Positions 1-6,159 of a stretch of DNA of 6,906 nt are shown here, piece by piece. The notes under the pieces are model-generated. The model searched no databases, was not told the DNA's origin, and was given only the letters and a program-made list of their open reading frames with translations. The DNA is taken from positions 1-6,906 of the forward strand of contig CALGUM010000081.1 in assembly GCA_937902295.1 (NCBI GenBank), written 5' to 3'. How positions within the stretch are numbered: position 1 is the stretch's first letter; each line of letters opens with the position of its first letter. The position numbers and the translations under genes are program-made. This DNA is from an uncultured Candidatus Saccharibacteria bacterium. Lineage in GTDB: Bacteria > Patescibacteriota > Saccharimonadia > Saccharimonadales > Saccharimonadaceae.

Positions 1-57
1 TCGAACTCCGATTGCCAGGATGAAAACCTGGTGTCCTAACCGTTAGACGATGAGGCC
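1..57 (-). tRNA. tRNA-Glu (anticodon UUC), 3' end cut off by the window edge
   Basis: Reading the minus strand from 57 down to 1 gives a tRNA body: acceptor 5' strand GGCCTCA, then TC, a D-arm GTCT-AACGGTTA-GGAC, an anticodon stem CCAGG/CCTGG closing the 7-base loop TTTTCAT with anticodon TTC, a short variable region, and the T-arm start GGAGTTCGA. The remaining T-stem, 3' acceptor strand and discriminator base lie beyond position 1, about 15 bases. The tRNA decodes GAA/GAG. It is divergent from the glycoside hydrolase gene. The anticodon assignment is read directly; whether CCA is encoded cannot be seen. Confidence 0.93.
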
Positions 58-116
58 GTGAAATTGAGTGAAAAGAACGAAAGCTTGCTTTTGGACTTTT
101 CTGAGCTGAGCGACTT

Positions 117-131
117 CATCTTTCGAAGATG
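117..131. other. Small perfect hairpin in the divergent spacer
   Basis: CATCTTTCGAAGATG folds into a 6-bp stem with a 3-base loop, or a 5-bp stem with loop TTCGA. It has no T-run on either strand, so it is not a convincing rho-independent terminator. It overlaps a 9-base repeat of the tRNA 5' end. It may be a processing or regulatory hairpin in the leader of the minus-strand tRNA transcript, but nothing else supports a role. The rest of 58-240 holds no gene that I can see. Confidence 0.35.
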
Positions 132-136
132 AGGCC
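128..136. repeat. 9-base copy of the tRNA-Glu 5' end
   Basis: GATGAGGCC occurs at 49-57, where on the minus strand it is the first nine bases of the tRNA, and again at 128-136. The copies are in the same orientation, 79 bases apart. The second copy begins inside the hairpin at 117-131. A chance match or a small local duplication are both possible. Confidence 0.4.
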
Positions 137-191
137 AGATAGTGTTGAATATTTTGCTAGAAATGAGCAAACACTAATCTCAACTCAGAAT

Positions 192-220
192 AGTTTAACA
201 GATACAAGTGATTGAGTAAA
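192..220 (-). promoter_or_regulatory. Possible promoter for the tRNA-Glu transcript
   Basis: On the minus strand TTTACT (220-215) and TAAACT (197-192) are separated by 17 bases, a sigma-70-like layout with imperfect hexamers. Transcription would start near 185 and leave a leader of roughly 125 bases before the tRNA, which is long. I saw no better box closer to the tRNA. This is a pattern match only. Confidence 0.25.
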
Positions 221-228
221 GACTCGCG

Positions 229-234
229 TATACT
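229..234 (+). promoter_or_regulatory. -10-like box TATACT directly before the glucanase gene
   Basis: TATACT ends 6 bases before the ATG at 241. A start of transcription at the usual distance would fall on or next to the A of ATG, so the mRNA would be leaderless. There is no purine-rich ribosome binding site between box and ATG, which fits. No good -35 hexamer lies at the standard spacing. The same box and spacing recur before the helicase gene. Confidence 0.5.
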
Positions 235-240
235 AATTGT

Positions 241-1275
241 ATGAAGCAACGTGGACTACAGGGAGTGAACCTCGGAGGCTGGTTAATTGTCGAGCGATGG
301 ATGACACCAAGCCTGTTTAAGGGGAGCGATGCGATTGACGAATACACACTAGCCGCTACGCCTCAGGGTCGCAAGAAGCTCGAACGTCACCGCGCCACAT
401 TTATTCAGGAAGAAGATTTTGCATGGATGGCAAGTCACGACGTTGAGATTATAAGAATACCGTTTGGGTATTGGCTTTTTGTCGAAGACCATAATTATGT
501 TGGCGGGCTTGCACAGCTTGACTGGGCGGTCGAAATGGCAGAAAAATATCACATTAAGGTGCTACTAGATATCCACGCACTCCCCGGGTCTCAGAACGGC
601 AAACATCATAGTGGTCGTATTGGTGAGAGTGAGTGGTTTGGTAGTAAGTGGCACCGTCAGACGTCACTGGATGTCTGCAAAAAAGTCGCCCAGCGGTATG
701 CGGCATCGCCCGCACTGTGGGGAATTCAAATTATCAACGAACCATCGTTTGGGTGGCGACAGCAGTATACGCTCATTCGTTATTATCGCCAGGCGTATAG
801 AGTGTTAGCTGAAATATTGCCCAACTCGACATACGTAGTGTTTTCGGACGCGTTTCGCCCCTATTTGCTGGCTGGAGCGTTGCGTCGACGCACCCGAGGA
901 CCAAGGGTAGCAATGGATATCCACTGGTATTCGTGGATGATGCCACTATGGAAAGTGAGCCGACTCGAGCATTTTTTTGCACGGATTACCCGACACACTT
1001 ACACAATACACACTATACAGAGATTGGCACATCCAGTAATTATTGGAGAGTGGGGAGCGGTATTGCCACACGCCCTTAAACCCTATATTGGAGATCAGTC
1101 CTGGCGTGAGGCGACGACGAAACATTACTTATTGCAGTATTCTATGTACTCGCAGGCACTGGCGCAGTGTTATTGGACGTATAAGACCGAAAAAGATGGC
1201 ATGTGGAGTTACCGATATATCCACGAAAAGGTCTTAAGTGAGTCGCCCGATGATGCTACACTAGAAGTACTATGA
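241..1275 (+). CDS. Glycoside hydrolase family 5, exo-1,3-beta-glucanase-like
   Basis: A 344-residue single-domain TIM-barrel glycoside hydrolase. The N-terminal stretch around residues 8-26 (GVNLGGWL, then MTPSLF) and the segment PGSQNGKHHSG (115-125) closely resemble the fungal Exg1-type exo-1,3-beta-glucanases (GH5 subfamily 9 style). The expected catalytic residues are present: acid/base Glu167 in NEP and nucleophile Glu270 in IGEWG. His112 and the HWY at 228-230 fit the substrate cleft, and YWTYKTE (311-317) matches the conserved C-terminal Trp region. There is no signal peptide or membrane segment, so it should act in the cytoplasm on imported oligosaccharides. The ATG is chosen because the family homology begins within a few residues, and a TATACT box sits just upstream. 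Its TGA overlaps the pyruvate kinase ATG (ATGA), implying coupled translation. The family call is strong; the beta-1,3 specificity is inferred from motif similarity, and other GH5 beta-glucanase or glucosidase activities remain possible. Confidence 0.88.
   Translation: MKQRGLQGVNLGGWLIVERWMTPSLFKGSDAIDEYTLAATPQGRKKLERHRATFIQEEDFAWMASHDVEIIRIPFGYWLFVEDHNYVGGLAQLDWAVEMAEKYHIKVLLDIHALPGSQNGKHHSGRIGESEWFGSKWHRQTSLDVCKKVAQRYAASPALWGIQIINEPSFGWRQQYTLIRYYRQAYRVLAEILPNSTYVVFSDAFRPYLLAGALRRRTRGPRVAMDIHWYSWMMPLWKVSRLEHFFARITRHTYTIHTIQRLAHPVIIGEWGAVLPHALKPYIGDQSWREATTKHYLLQYSMYSQALAQCYWTYKTEKDGMWSYRYIHEKVLSESPDDATLEVL
1257..1271 (+). promoter_or_regulatory. Start-site motif before pyruvate kinase (TACACTAGAAGTA)
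   Basis: The last codons of the glucanase gene contain TACACTAGAAGTA (1257-1269), which differs by one base from TATACTAGAAGTA (6147-6159) just before the helicase gene. Here TACACT could act as a -10 box for an internal start, or AGAAG, four bases before the ATG, could act as a weak ribosome binding site. The sequence also encodes glucanase residues, which constrains it. Function is inferred only from the repeat and its position. Confidence 0.3.
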
Positions 1276-2687
1276 TATTTAAACGTACAAAAATTTTGGC
1301 TACTCTCGGCCCAGCTACCAACTCACCAGAAAAAATTACACAACTTATGAAAGAAGGGGTGAACGGTTTTCGCCTGAACTTTAGTCATGGGTCGTATGAA
1401 GAGCGTGACGAACAGATTCCATGGATTCGTGCTGCCAGTAAAGACCTTGATAAGCCAGTGGCAATCCTTCAAGACCTGCAGGGTCCAAAAATACGCCTTG
1501 GTAATTTGACAGAAAATTCCAAAGTGCAAAAAGGCGACGAGATTATTCTTGACTACGGTGCCGAACATCACGACAATGTGTTCCCTGTGCAATATAATCT
1601 CGCCGAAAAGGTTAAAGTTGGTGAACCCCTCTATATTTTTGACGGCAAAGTTCGCACCACGGTAGTTGCAATAGAGGGTGATACTGCAATTCGTTTGAAA
1701 GTAGAAAACGATGGCGTGTTGATGAGTCGAAAAGGTATTAATCTTCCCGATACAGATTTTGGTGGCGATATCTTGACACCAAAAGACATTCAGGATATTG
1801 AGTATGGTGCAAAGGCTGATATTGACTACGTGGCACTGAGCTTCGTGCAGTCTGCTGATGATATTAACAACTTGCGACAAATGCTTGTTGGCCTCGGCAG
1901 TGTGGCGCAGATTATTGCAAAAATCGAGACAAAAGCAGCAATTGAACCCGATACACTACGAGCAATTGTAAAAGCAAGCGATGGTGTCATGGTGGCACGA
2001 GGCGACTTGGCAGTCGAAGCAGGTGCGGAAGTGGTGCCGGTTGTGCAGCGAAAAATCGGCGAGCTGTGCCGTCGCTACGGAAAACTAAGTATTGTCGCCA
2101 CACAAATGATGGCCAGCATGGTAGATGCACCAGAACCAACACGAGCCGAGGTGAGTGACGTGGCGACCGCGGTGGTGCTTGGATTTGATACGGTGATGCT
2201 TAGCGACGAGACGGCCAATGGTTCTTATCCTGTCGAGACGGTCAAGGCTATGAAGAAAACAATCATTTATACCCAAGAGCATATGCCAGTCGTTACTATC
2301 GACAACGTGCTGATTGACAGCATTTCGCGGCGTAATGCAATTAGTGCAGCGGCAGTTAAAGTTGCCGAGCAGTTGCAAGTTCGAGCAATTGTATGTGAAA
2401 CCAAATCTGGTGCCACAGCTGCATCGATCGCCGCGTTTCGACCGAACCTCCCGCTTATTAGCGTGACAAGTGAGCCTCGTACTGCTCAACAGCTCGCACT
2501 GAGCTATGCCAGCAAAAGCTTCGTGCATCCTGATGGCGAAACGGCAGGGCTGGAAGTAGCGAAGCAGCTACATAGTGAAGGGTATTTTCATGTCGATGGC
2601 GATGTGACAGTAGTTATTGTAAGCGGAAAACAACCGGGTGTAACTGGAGAGACCGATACTATTCGTGTACGCACGATCCGAGCGTAG
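1272..2687 (+). CDS. pyk: Pyruvate kinase
   Basis: Cytoplasmic enzyme of the last glycolytic step: phosphoenolpyruvate + ADP to pyruvate + ATP. At 471 residues it is a normal bacterial length. Seen in order: the N-terminal KRTKILATLGPA; Arg34, Asn36, Ser38 and His39 in RLNFSHG; a B domain at about 75-165; Lys217 and the metal ligand Glu219 in AKIET; Asp245 in VARGDLAVEAG; Thr277 in ATQMM; the PTRAEVSDVA helix (289-298); and a C-terminal domain from about 345. The segment LQGPKIRLG carries Leu69, Gln70 and Lys73 where potassium-dependent enzymes have Thr, Lys and Glu, so it should belong to the K+-independent class. The usual MLSGETA reads MLSDETA (309-315). The start is fixed by homology from residue 4 onward; the ATG overlaps the preceding stop by four bases. 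It stops with TAG, 73 bases before pgk, with no clear terminator between them. Confidence 0.97.
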   Translation: MIFKRTKILATLGPATNSPEKITQLMKEGVNGFRLNFSHGSYEERDEQIPWIRAASKDLDKPVAILQDLQGPKIRLGNLTENSKVQKGDEIILDYGAEHHDNVFPVQYNLAEKVKVGEPLYIFDGKVRTTVVAIEGDTAIRLKVENDGVLMSRKGINLPDTDFGGDILTPKDIQDIEYGAKADIDYVALSFVQSADDINNLRQMLVGLGSVAQIIAKIETKAAIEPDTLRAIVKASDGVMVARGDLAVEAGAEVVPVVQRKIGELCRRYGKLSIVATQMMASMVDAPEPTRAEVSDVATAVVLGFDTVMLSDETANGSYPVETVKAMKKTIIYTQEHMPVVTIDNVLIDSISRRNAISAAAVKVAEQLQVRAIVCETKSGATAASIAAFRPNLPLISVTSEPRTAQQLALSYASKSFVHPDGETAGLEVAKQLHSEGYFHVDGDVTVVIVSGKQPGVTGETDTIRVRTIRA

Positions 2688-2721
2688 GGTAATAAAATAG
2701 TGCGACTCACGCAAAATGGTG

Positions 2722-2727
2722 TAAAAT
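2722..2727 (+). promoter_or_regulatory. -10-like box TAAAAT upstream of pgk
   Basis: In the 73-base gap after pyruvate kinase, TAAAAT is followed by an A-rich leader (TAAAATAAAACA...) of 33 bases up to the pgk ATG. A similar arrangement precedes tpi (TACAATAAAAACA...). No convincing -35 hexamer is visible about 17 bases upstream. It may be a promoter for pgk, or simply AT-rich spacer in a longer operon. Confidence 0.4.
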
Positions 2728-2751
2728 AAAACACAAGTAATTAAATAATCT

Positions 2752-2758
2752 AGGTGGG
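2752..2758 (+). promoter_or_regulatory. Ribosome binding site AGGTGGG for pgk
   Basis: AGGTGGG ends two bases before the ATG at 2761. Its AGGTG pairs with the 3' part of the anti-Shine-Dalgarno sequence, which puts the aligned spacing in the normal range. A near copy, AGGGTGGG, precedes the gene at 4818. It supports the 2761 start. Confidence 0.7.
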
Positions 2759-2760
2759 CT

Positions 2761-3987
2761 ATGAGTTTTTCAAAACTAACAATTCGAGACGTACCGGTAC
2801 ATAACAAGGTAGTGCTGGTGCGGGTTGATTATAATGTGCCGCTTAAAAACGGAGCAATTAGCGATGATTTACGGATACGTGCCAGCATACCCACAGTAAG
2901 ATATTTACAAGAACAGGGTGCTATTGTCGTGATCATGAGTCATCTAGGCCGACCCGACGGTAAGGTGGATCCAGCACTGAGCCTAGAGCCAGTCGCGCGT
3001 CACCTCGAAGAACTTATGGCGTGCCCGGTACAGTTTATAGACACATGCTACGGCGACAAAGTGCGTCAAGCCGTTAAATCTGCCAAGAGTGGTGAGATTA
3101 TTATGTTGGAAAACCTCCGATTCCATGCAGAGGAAGAAGCGAATGATGAGCAGTTTGCTCGGCGTATTGCAAAGGACTCCACTGCGCGCTACTTGGTACA
3201 AGATGGATTTGGCGTTGTACATCGATCGCATGCGAGTACGGAGGCAATTACACACTTTTTGCCAGGAGTTGCGGGGCTGCTTTTGAAACGTGAAGTTGTC
3301 GAGCTTCTCCATACGATGGAAGATCCCGCGCGTCCCCTATATGCAGTAATGGGCGGCGCGAAGGTGAGTGATAAAATTCAGGTGATTGAGGCATTTGTAC
3401 GCGTAGCGGACAAAATAATTATAGGCGGCGCAATGGCCAATACGTTTTTGGCATACAAAGGGTTTACTATGGGGCGCAGTAAGGTCGAAGATGGGCAGCA
3501 CGAGACACTCGATGCAATCTATGCAGCGGCACGCAAAAAAGTAGGCGATGATCATGTCGATGAATTCATCTGTCTCCCTGTGGATGTTGCGGTGTGTGAA
3601 GAAATTTCGCCTACCGCAGTGCGTCGTAATCGCAAGGTGGCAGATGTGCAAGCGAATGAAATCGCTGCAGATATCGGTGATTTGACGATAGAGCGCTACA
3701 CGCAGTTACTCGTAAAGGCAAAAACAGTCGTCTGGAACGGCACGATGGGGCTCGCTGAGATGCCGGAATTCGCCCACGGTTCGGCACGTGTTGCTTTGGC
3801 GCTTGCAAGTGACCCCGACAAAACCTCTGTTATTGGCGGAGGCGATACAGCTGATTTTAGTCTGAAATGGGATGGGCACGATGGTGTAAGTTTCACTCAT
3901 GTGTCAACTGGCGGCGGGGCAGGTCTAGATTTGATGGCCGGCAAAAAATTACCTGGTGTCGAAGCGTTGCTTGACGCTCGTAAATAA
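2761..3987 (+). CDS. pgk: Phosphoglycerate kinase
   Basis: Cytoplasmic glycolytic enzyme: 1,3-bisphosphoglycerate + ADP to 3-phosphoglycerate + ATP. Its 408 residues match the usual length of about 390-415. Substrate-side N-domain motifs are present: RVDYNVP (21-27, including Asp23 and Asn25), SHLGRP (60-65), ENLRF (117-121, Arg120) and HRSHAST (154-160, with Arg155). Nucleotide-side C-domain motifs follow: MGGAKVSDK (197-205, Lys201), GGAMANTFL (222-230), WNGTMGLAE (325-333), GGGDTADF (359-366) and STGGGAGLD (382-390). Two loops differ from textbook versions: NGPMGVFE is NGTMGLAE here, and the region after about 280 is rich in charged residues. The start is supported by the AGGTGGG site and by family motifs beginning near residue 18. 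It is followed 43 bases later by tpi, the usual glycolytic partner, but no gap gene precedes it. Confidence 0.97.
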   Translation: MSFSKLTIRDVPVHNKVVLVRVDYNVPLKNGAISDDLRIRASIPTVRYLQEQGAIVVIMSHLGRPDGKVDPALSLEPVARHLEELMACPVQFIDTCYGDKVRQAVKSAKSGEIIMLENLRFHAEEEANDEQFARRIAKDSTARYLVQDGFGVVHRSHASTEAITHFLPGVAGLLLKREVVELLHTMEDPARPLYAVMGGAKVSDKIQVIEAFVRVADKIIIGGAMANTFLAYKGFTMGRSKVEDGQHETLDAIYAAARKKVGDDHVDEFICLPVDVAVCEEISPTAVRRNRKVADVQANEIAADIGDLTIERYTQLLVKAKTVVWNGTMGLAEMPEFAHGSARVALALASDPDKTSVIGGGDTADFSLKWDGHDGVSFTHVSTGGGAGLDLMAGKKLPGVEALLDARK

Positions 3988-3995
3988 GGTACAAT
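3968..3995 (+). promoter_or_regulatory. Possible promoter for tpi (TTGCTT...TACAAT)
   Basis: At the end of pgk, TTGCTT (3968-3973) and TACAAT (3990-3995) lie 16 bases apart. A better -35 match, TTGACG (3971-3976), has only a 13-base spacer. The -10-like box is followed by an A-rich leader of 35 bases, much like the pgk leader. A short stem, AGCGT (3963-3967) with ACGCT (3974-3978), overlaps the -35 area. The call rests on pattern only. Confidence 0.4.
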
Positions 3996-4022
3996 AAAAA
4001 CAACAATATTAGCATAAGTAGT

Positions 4023-4030
4023 TAGAAGTT
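4023..4030 (+). promoter_or_regulatory. TAGAAGTT motif abutting the tpi start codon
   Basis: TAGAAGTT directly precedes ATG at 4031. The same TAGAAGT is found just before the pyruvate kinase ATG and the helicase ATG. AGAAG is a poor Shine-Dalgarno sequence and is only two bases from the ATG here, so its role in initiation is unclear. Confidence 0.3.
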
Positions 4031-4801
4031 ATGGCCGCACAAAAAAAGCTCATTATCGGAAACTGGAAGATGAATCTCAATGTGCAGGAGGCGAGCACGT
4101 ATCTGCACAAACTCGAAGCTGCCATGAAAGTGCATCGCGATGTGACAGTCGTGATAACTCCTACCATGCTCGCACTGCAGCCGCTGAGTCTGCAGATTAA
4201 CCGCCATAAGCTTAAACTTGCTGCACAGAACTTTCATTGGCGCGATTTCGGCGCGATTACAGGTGAGGTTTCTGCGACTCAACTACGCGGACTGGTAACT
4301 TATGCGCTTGTTGGTCACTCTGAACGTCGTCATATGTTCGGTGAAAGCACCAAAGATACCCGCGAAAAAGTTCAAGCTGCGCTGCGTAATCATATTACAC
4401 CAGTATTGTGTATAGGTGAGACAAAAGCTGAGCGTACCAACGAAGAGACGAATGATGTGCTGCGCGATCAACTAGTTGGCGGTCTTGCGAACGTGACAAG
4501 CGAAGAAGTTGATCAAGTAGTGATTGCGTACGAACCTGTATGGGCAATTGGTACGGGCAATAACGCATCTCCTCATGATGTCGAGGCAGCAATCCTTACA
4601 ATTCGTAGTCAGATTCGCCATCTGTTTGGTCGTGACAAGGCAGCAAGTGTCACGGTATTGTATGGTGGTAGTATTACGGCGGATAGCGCTGCGGATTACC
4701 TGGCACTCCGTGGTGTCGATGGTCTGCTTGTTGGCGGTGCCAGCCTCAAATTACATGAGTTTACTTCTATCATCGAAAAGGCGCACAGCGCTGCTGAATA
4801 A
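4031..4801 (+). CDS. tpiA: Triosephosphate isomerase
   Basis: Interconverts dihydroxyacetone phosphate and glyceraldehyde 3-phosphate in the cytoplasm. The 256 residues match the family length. The complete active site is visible: Asn11 and Lys13 in GNWKMN, the electrophile His96 in VGHSERR, and catalytic Glu168 in AYEPVWAIGTG, which also contains the flexible loop 6. Phosphate-binding segments YGGSITADSA (211-220) and GLLVGGASL (231-239) are intact. The family homology begins at about residue 6, so the ATG at 4031 is right despite the weak upstream site. It sits 43 bases after pgk on the same strand, a common glycolytic pairing, and is followed 16 bases later by an unrecognised gene that may be cotranscribed. 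Nothing suggests a broken or fused enzyme. Confidence 0.98.
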   Translation: MAAQKKLIIGNWKMNLNVQEASTYLHKLEAAMKVHRDVTVVITPTMLALQPLSLQINRHKLKLAAQNFHWRDFGAITGEVSATQLRGLVTYALVGHSERRHMFGESTKDTREKVQAALRNHITPVLCIGETKAERTNEETNDVLRDQLVGGLANVTSEEVDQVVIAYEPVWAIGTGNNASPHDVEAAILTIRSQIRHLFGRDKAASVTVLYGGSITADSAADYLALRGVDGLLVGGASLKLHEFTSIIEKAHSAAE

Positions 4802-4806
4802 CATAT

Positions 4807-4814
4807 AGGGTGGG
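4807..4814 (+). promoter_or_regulatory. Ribosome binding site AGGGTGGG
   Basis: AGGGTGGG lies three bases before the ATG at 4818 and six bases after the tpi stop. Together with the preceding T it resembles the pgk site (TAGGTGGG against TAGGGTGGG). It fixes the start of the unrecognised gene and suggests it is read from the tpi transcript. Confidence 0.65.
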
Positions 4815-4817
4815 ACA

Positions 4818-6125
4818 ATGAAGGATATTGATTTTGATGAACTAGACCGTGCAGTTGCGTCCGCGCTGAGTACACCGTCGACTTCCGCTGGTTCGGAGCG
4901 GTCTTTTGAAAGAGACTCTTTTGAGCCTCGCACTCGTAGTGACACACCAACGGCCTCATCGCGCGATGAATCTGCCGATAATGGTAGCTCTCCCGCAGCT
5001 AATATAAGTGGCAGTGCCTCGCATGAAGCTGTCTCAGAGAATATCTCTTCGCACAGTGCTCATCTGCAAATGACAGCTCAGCAATCACCAGGTCGAAGAA
5101 CTATTGTTCGCCGCCGTGATGTTGCTGAACGTGCGTCAGAGCCACTTTCACCTCCAGTATTCCAGCCTCACACCGAAGCACCGGCTGTTCAATCCGTTCC
5201 AGAGCAAGATACAGAAAATAAAAAACGTATTATTCCACACCGCGCTGGTCGGTCAATGGATGTGATTGCCTCGAGCACTAAACCAGTGAGGCCAGTGTCT
5301 CGTGTTGCCACGTCTGTTGCTCCTATGGCAATGGCATCCCCATCTTCTAGTAGTGAAGGTACGGTTGTGACCGATATTGTTGCTCCGGCTCCACACTCTT
5401 CTTCATTTGATTTGGCCCTTGAGCACATGAGTATGGATGACATTGAGCAAGAAGATACCGCAGGGCTTTCTTTGCCACAATCATCCACAGAGGATATGGG
5501 TTCATCGGAGCCGGCAGCTGACACTACGCCAGATGAGTATGAAACAGAGCGTACTGAGCTGGACGATGATAGTCTAGCGAAGGAGCTCGAGCAGCCGCTT
5601 GGACAAGAAACTGCCGTCTCGCCATTTATTTTGGATGCAAAAGTGACGAAACGCCCGCTCGGAGGAATCGAGCCTATCATAATGACACCGCCAGCAGAAG
5701 CGACTGTACCGGAAACTACGAGTGCCATAGGTCTGGATGTTCCCGACAATACGTACAATGAGCCAGCGACACCAGCTGAGCTCGACCGTGATATAGTTGC
5801 AGTTGAATCACAGGCGATTGATCTCTCGGACAGGGAAGATAATCCTGAAAAACCTGTCGTCCCGCGCCAAACACGAGCCGCAGACACAGCCCGCCCGGGA
5901 CCAACCGCTATATCGCGTCAATACAAGGAGGCGCCACGTGTAGCGTCTGAGTATGATGAGTCTGGTGCTATTTTTGATCCACAGACCTACCACACCACTG
6001 TTGAGCATCCAAAAAAACAATCATCTGGCTGGGGTTGGGTAATAGCGATTTTCAGCATCATTGTGCTTGCAATGGTATTCGCGGTGTTGGCGTGGATGGA
6101 AGGCATTTTGCCGGTTCCTCTCTAG
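4818..6125 (+). CDS. Unrecognised tail-anchored, mostly disordered protein
   Basis: I do not recognise a catalytic domain in these 435 residues. The N-terminus (MKDIDFDELDRAVASAL) looks like a short acidic amphipathic helix. Residues about 18-400 are rich in Ser, Thr, Pro, Glu, Asp and Ala and look intrinsically disordered. Three basic or more conserved-looking islands interrupt this: RRTIVRRR (93-100), KKRIIPHRAGRSMDVI (135-150) and ILDAKVTKRPLGG (271-283). The C-terminus has one hydrophobic segment at about 405-427 preceded by Lys399-Lys400 and followed by a short tail, so the bulk should face the cytoplasm with a membrane anchor at the end. There is no N-terminal signal peptide. It starts 16 bases after tpi with a good ribosome binding site and ends 34 bases before the helicase gene. 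The frame is supported by position and site, not by homology. It could be a scaffold or envelope-associated protein; I assign no function. Confidence 0.75.
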   Translation: MKDIDFDELDRAVASALSTPSTSAGSERSFERDSFEPRTRSDTPTASSRDESADNGSSPAANISGSASHEAVSENISSHSAHLQMTAQQSPGRRTIVRRRDVAERASEPLSPPVFQPHTEAPAVQSVPEQDTENKKRIIPHRAGRSMDVIASSTKPVRPVSRVATSVAPMAMASPSSSSEGTVVTDIVAPAPHSSSFDLALEHMSMDDIEQEDTAGLSLPQSSTEDMGSSEPAADTTPDEYETERTELDDDSLAKELEQPLGQETAVSPFILDAKVTKRPLGGIEPIIMTPPAEATVPETTSAIGLDVPDNTYNEPATPAELDRDIVAVESQAIDLSDREDNPEKPVVPRQTRAADTARPGPTAISRQYKEAPRVASEYDESGAIFDPQTYHTTVEHPKKQSSGWGWVIAIFSIIVLAMVFAVLAWMEGILPVPL

Positions 6126-6146
6126 AATCCGCGTAGCCTGTTGGGG

Positions 6147-6152
6147 TATACT
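6147..6152 (+). promoter_or_regulatory. -10-like box TATACT directly before the helicase gene
   Basis: In the 34-base gap after the tail-anchored protein, TATACT ends seven bases before the ATG at 6160, almost the same geometry as before the glucanase gene. The sequence between them, AGAAGTA, is part of a motif shared with the pyruvate kinase start. No -35 match is seen at the usual distance. It would give a leaderless or nearly leaderless mRNA. Confidence 0.5.
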
Positions 6153-6159
6153 AGAAGTA

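Noticed and set aside
1323..1880. 185-codon minus-strand open frame within pyruvate kinase
   Set aside because: The plus strand encodes an unmistakable enzyme here. The antisense product has no family features.
2688..2760. Rho-independent terminator between pyk and pgk
   Set aside because: Only a 4-bp stem (TGCG/CGCA near 2701-2713) is present, without a T-run.
3961..3980. Hairpin at the pgk 3' end as a terminator
   Set aside because: AGCGT/ACGCT forms a short stem but is still within coding sequence and is followed by A-rich rather than T-rich sequence.
5189..5887. 232-codon open frame on the minus strand inside the tail-anchored gene
   Set aside because: It is antisense to a gene with a good ribosome binding site, is dominated by Ser/Val/Gly from complementary codons, and shows no recognisable motif.
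241..6125. Alternative genetic code (UGA as glycine), as in some Patescibacteria
   Set aside because: No in-frame UGA occurs inside the conserved genes. The one UGA used, at the end of the glucanase gene, falls where the family ends, and the other genes end in TAG or TAA.
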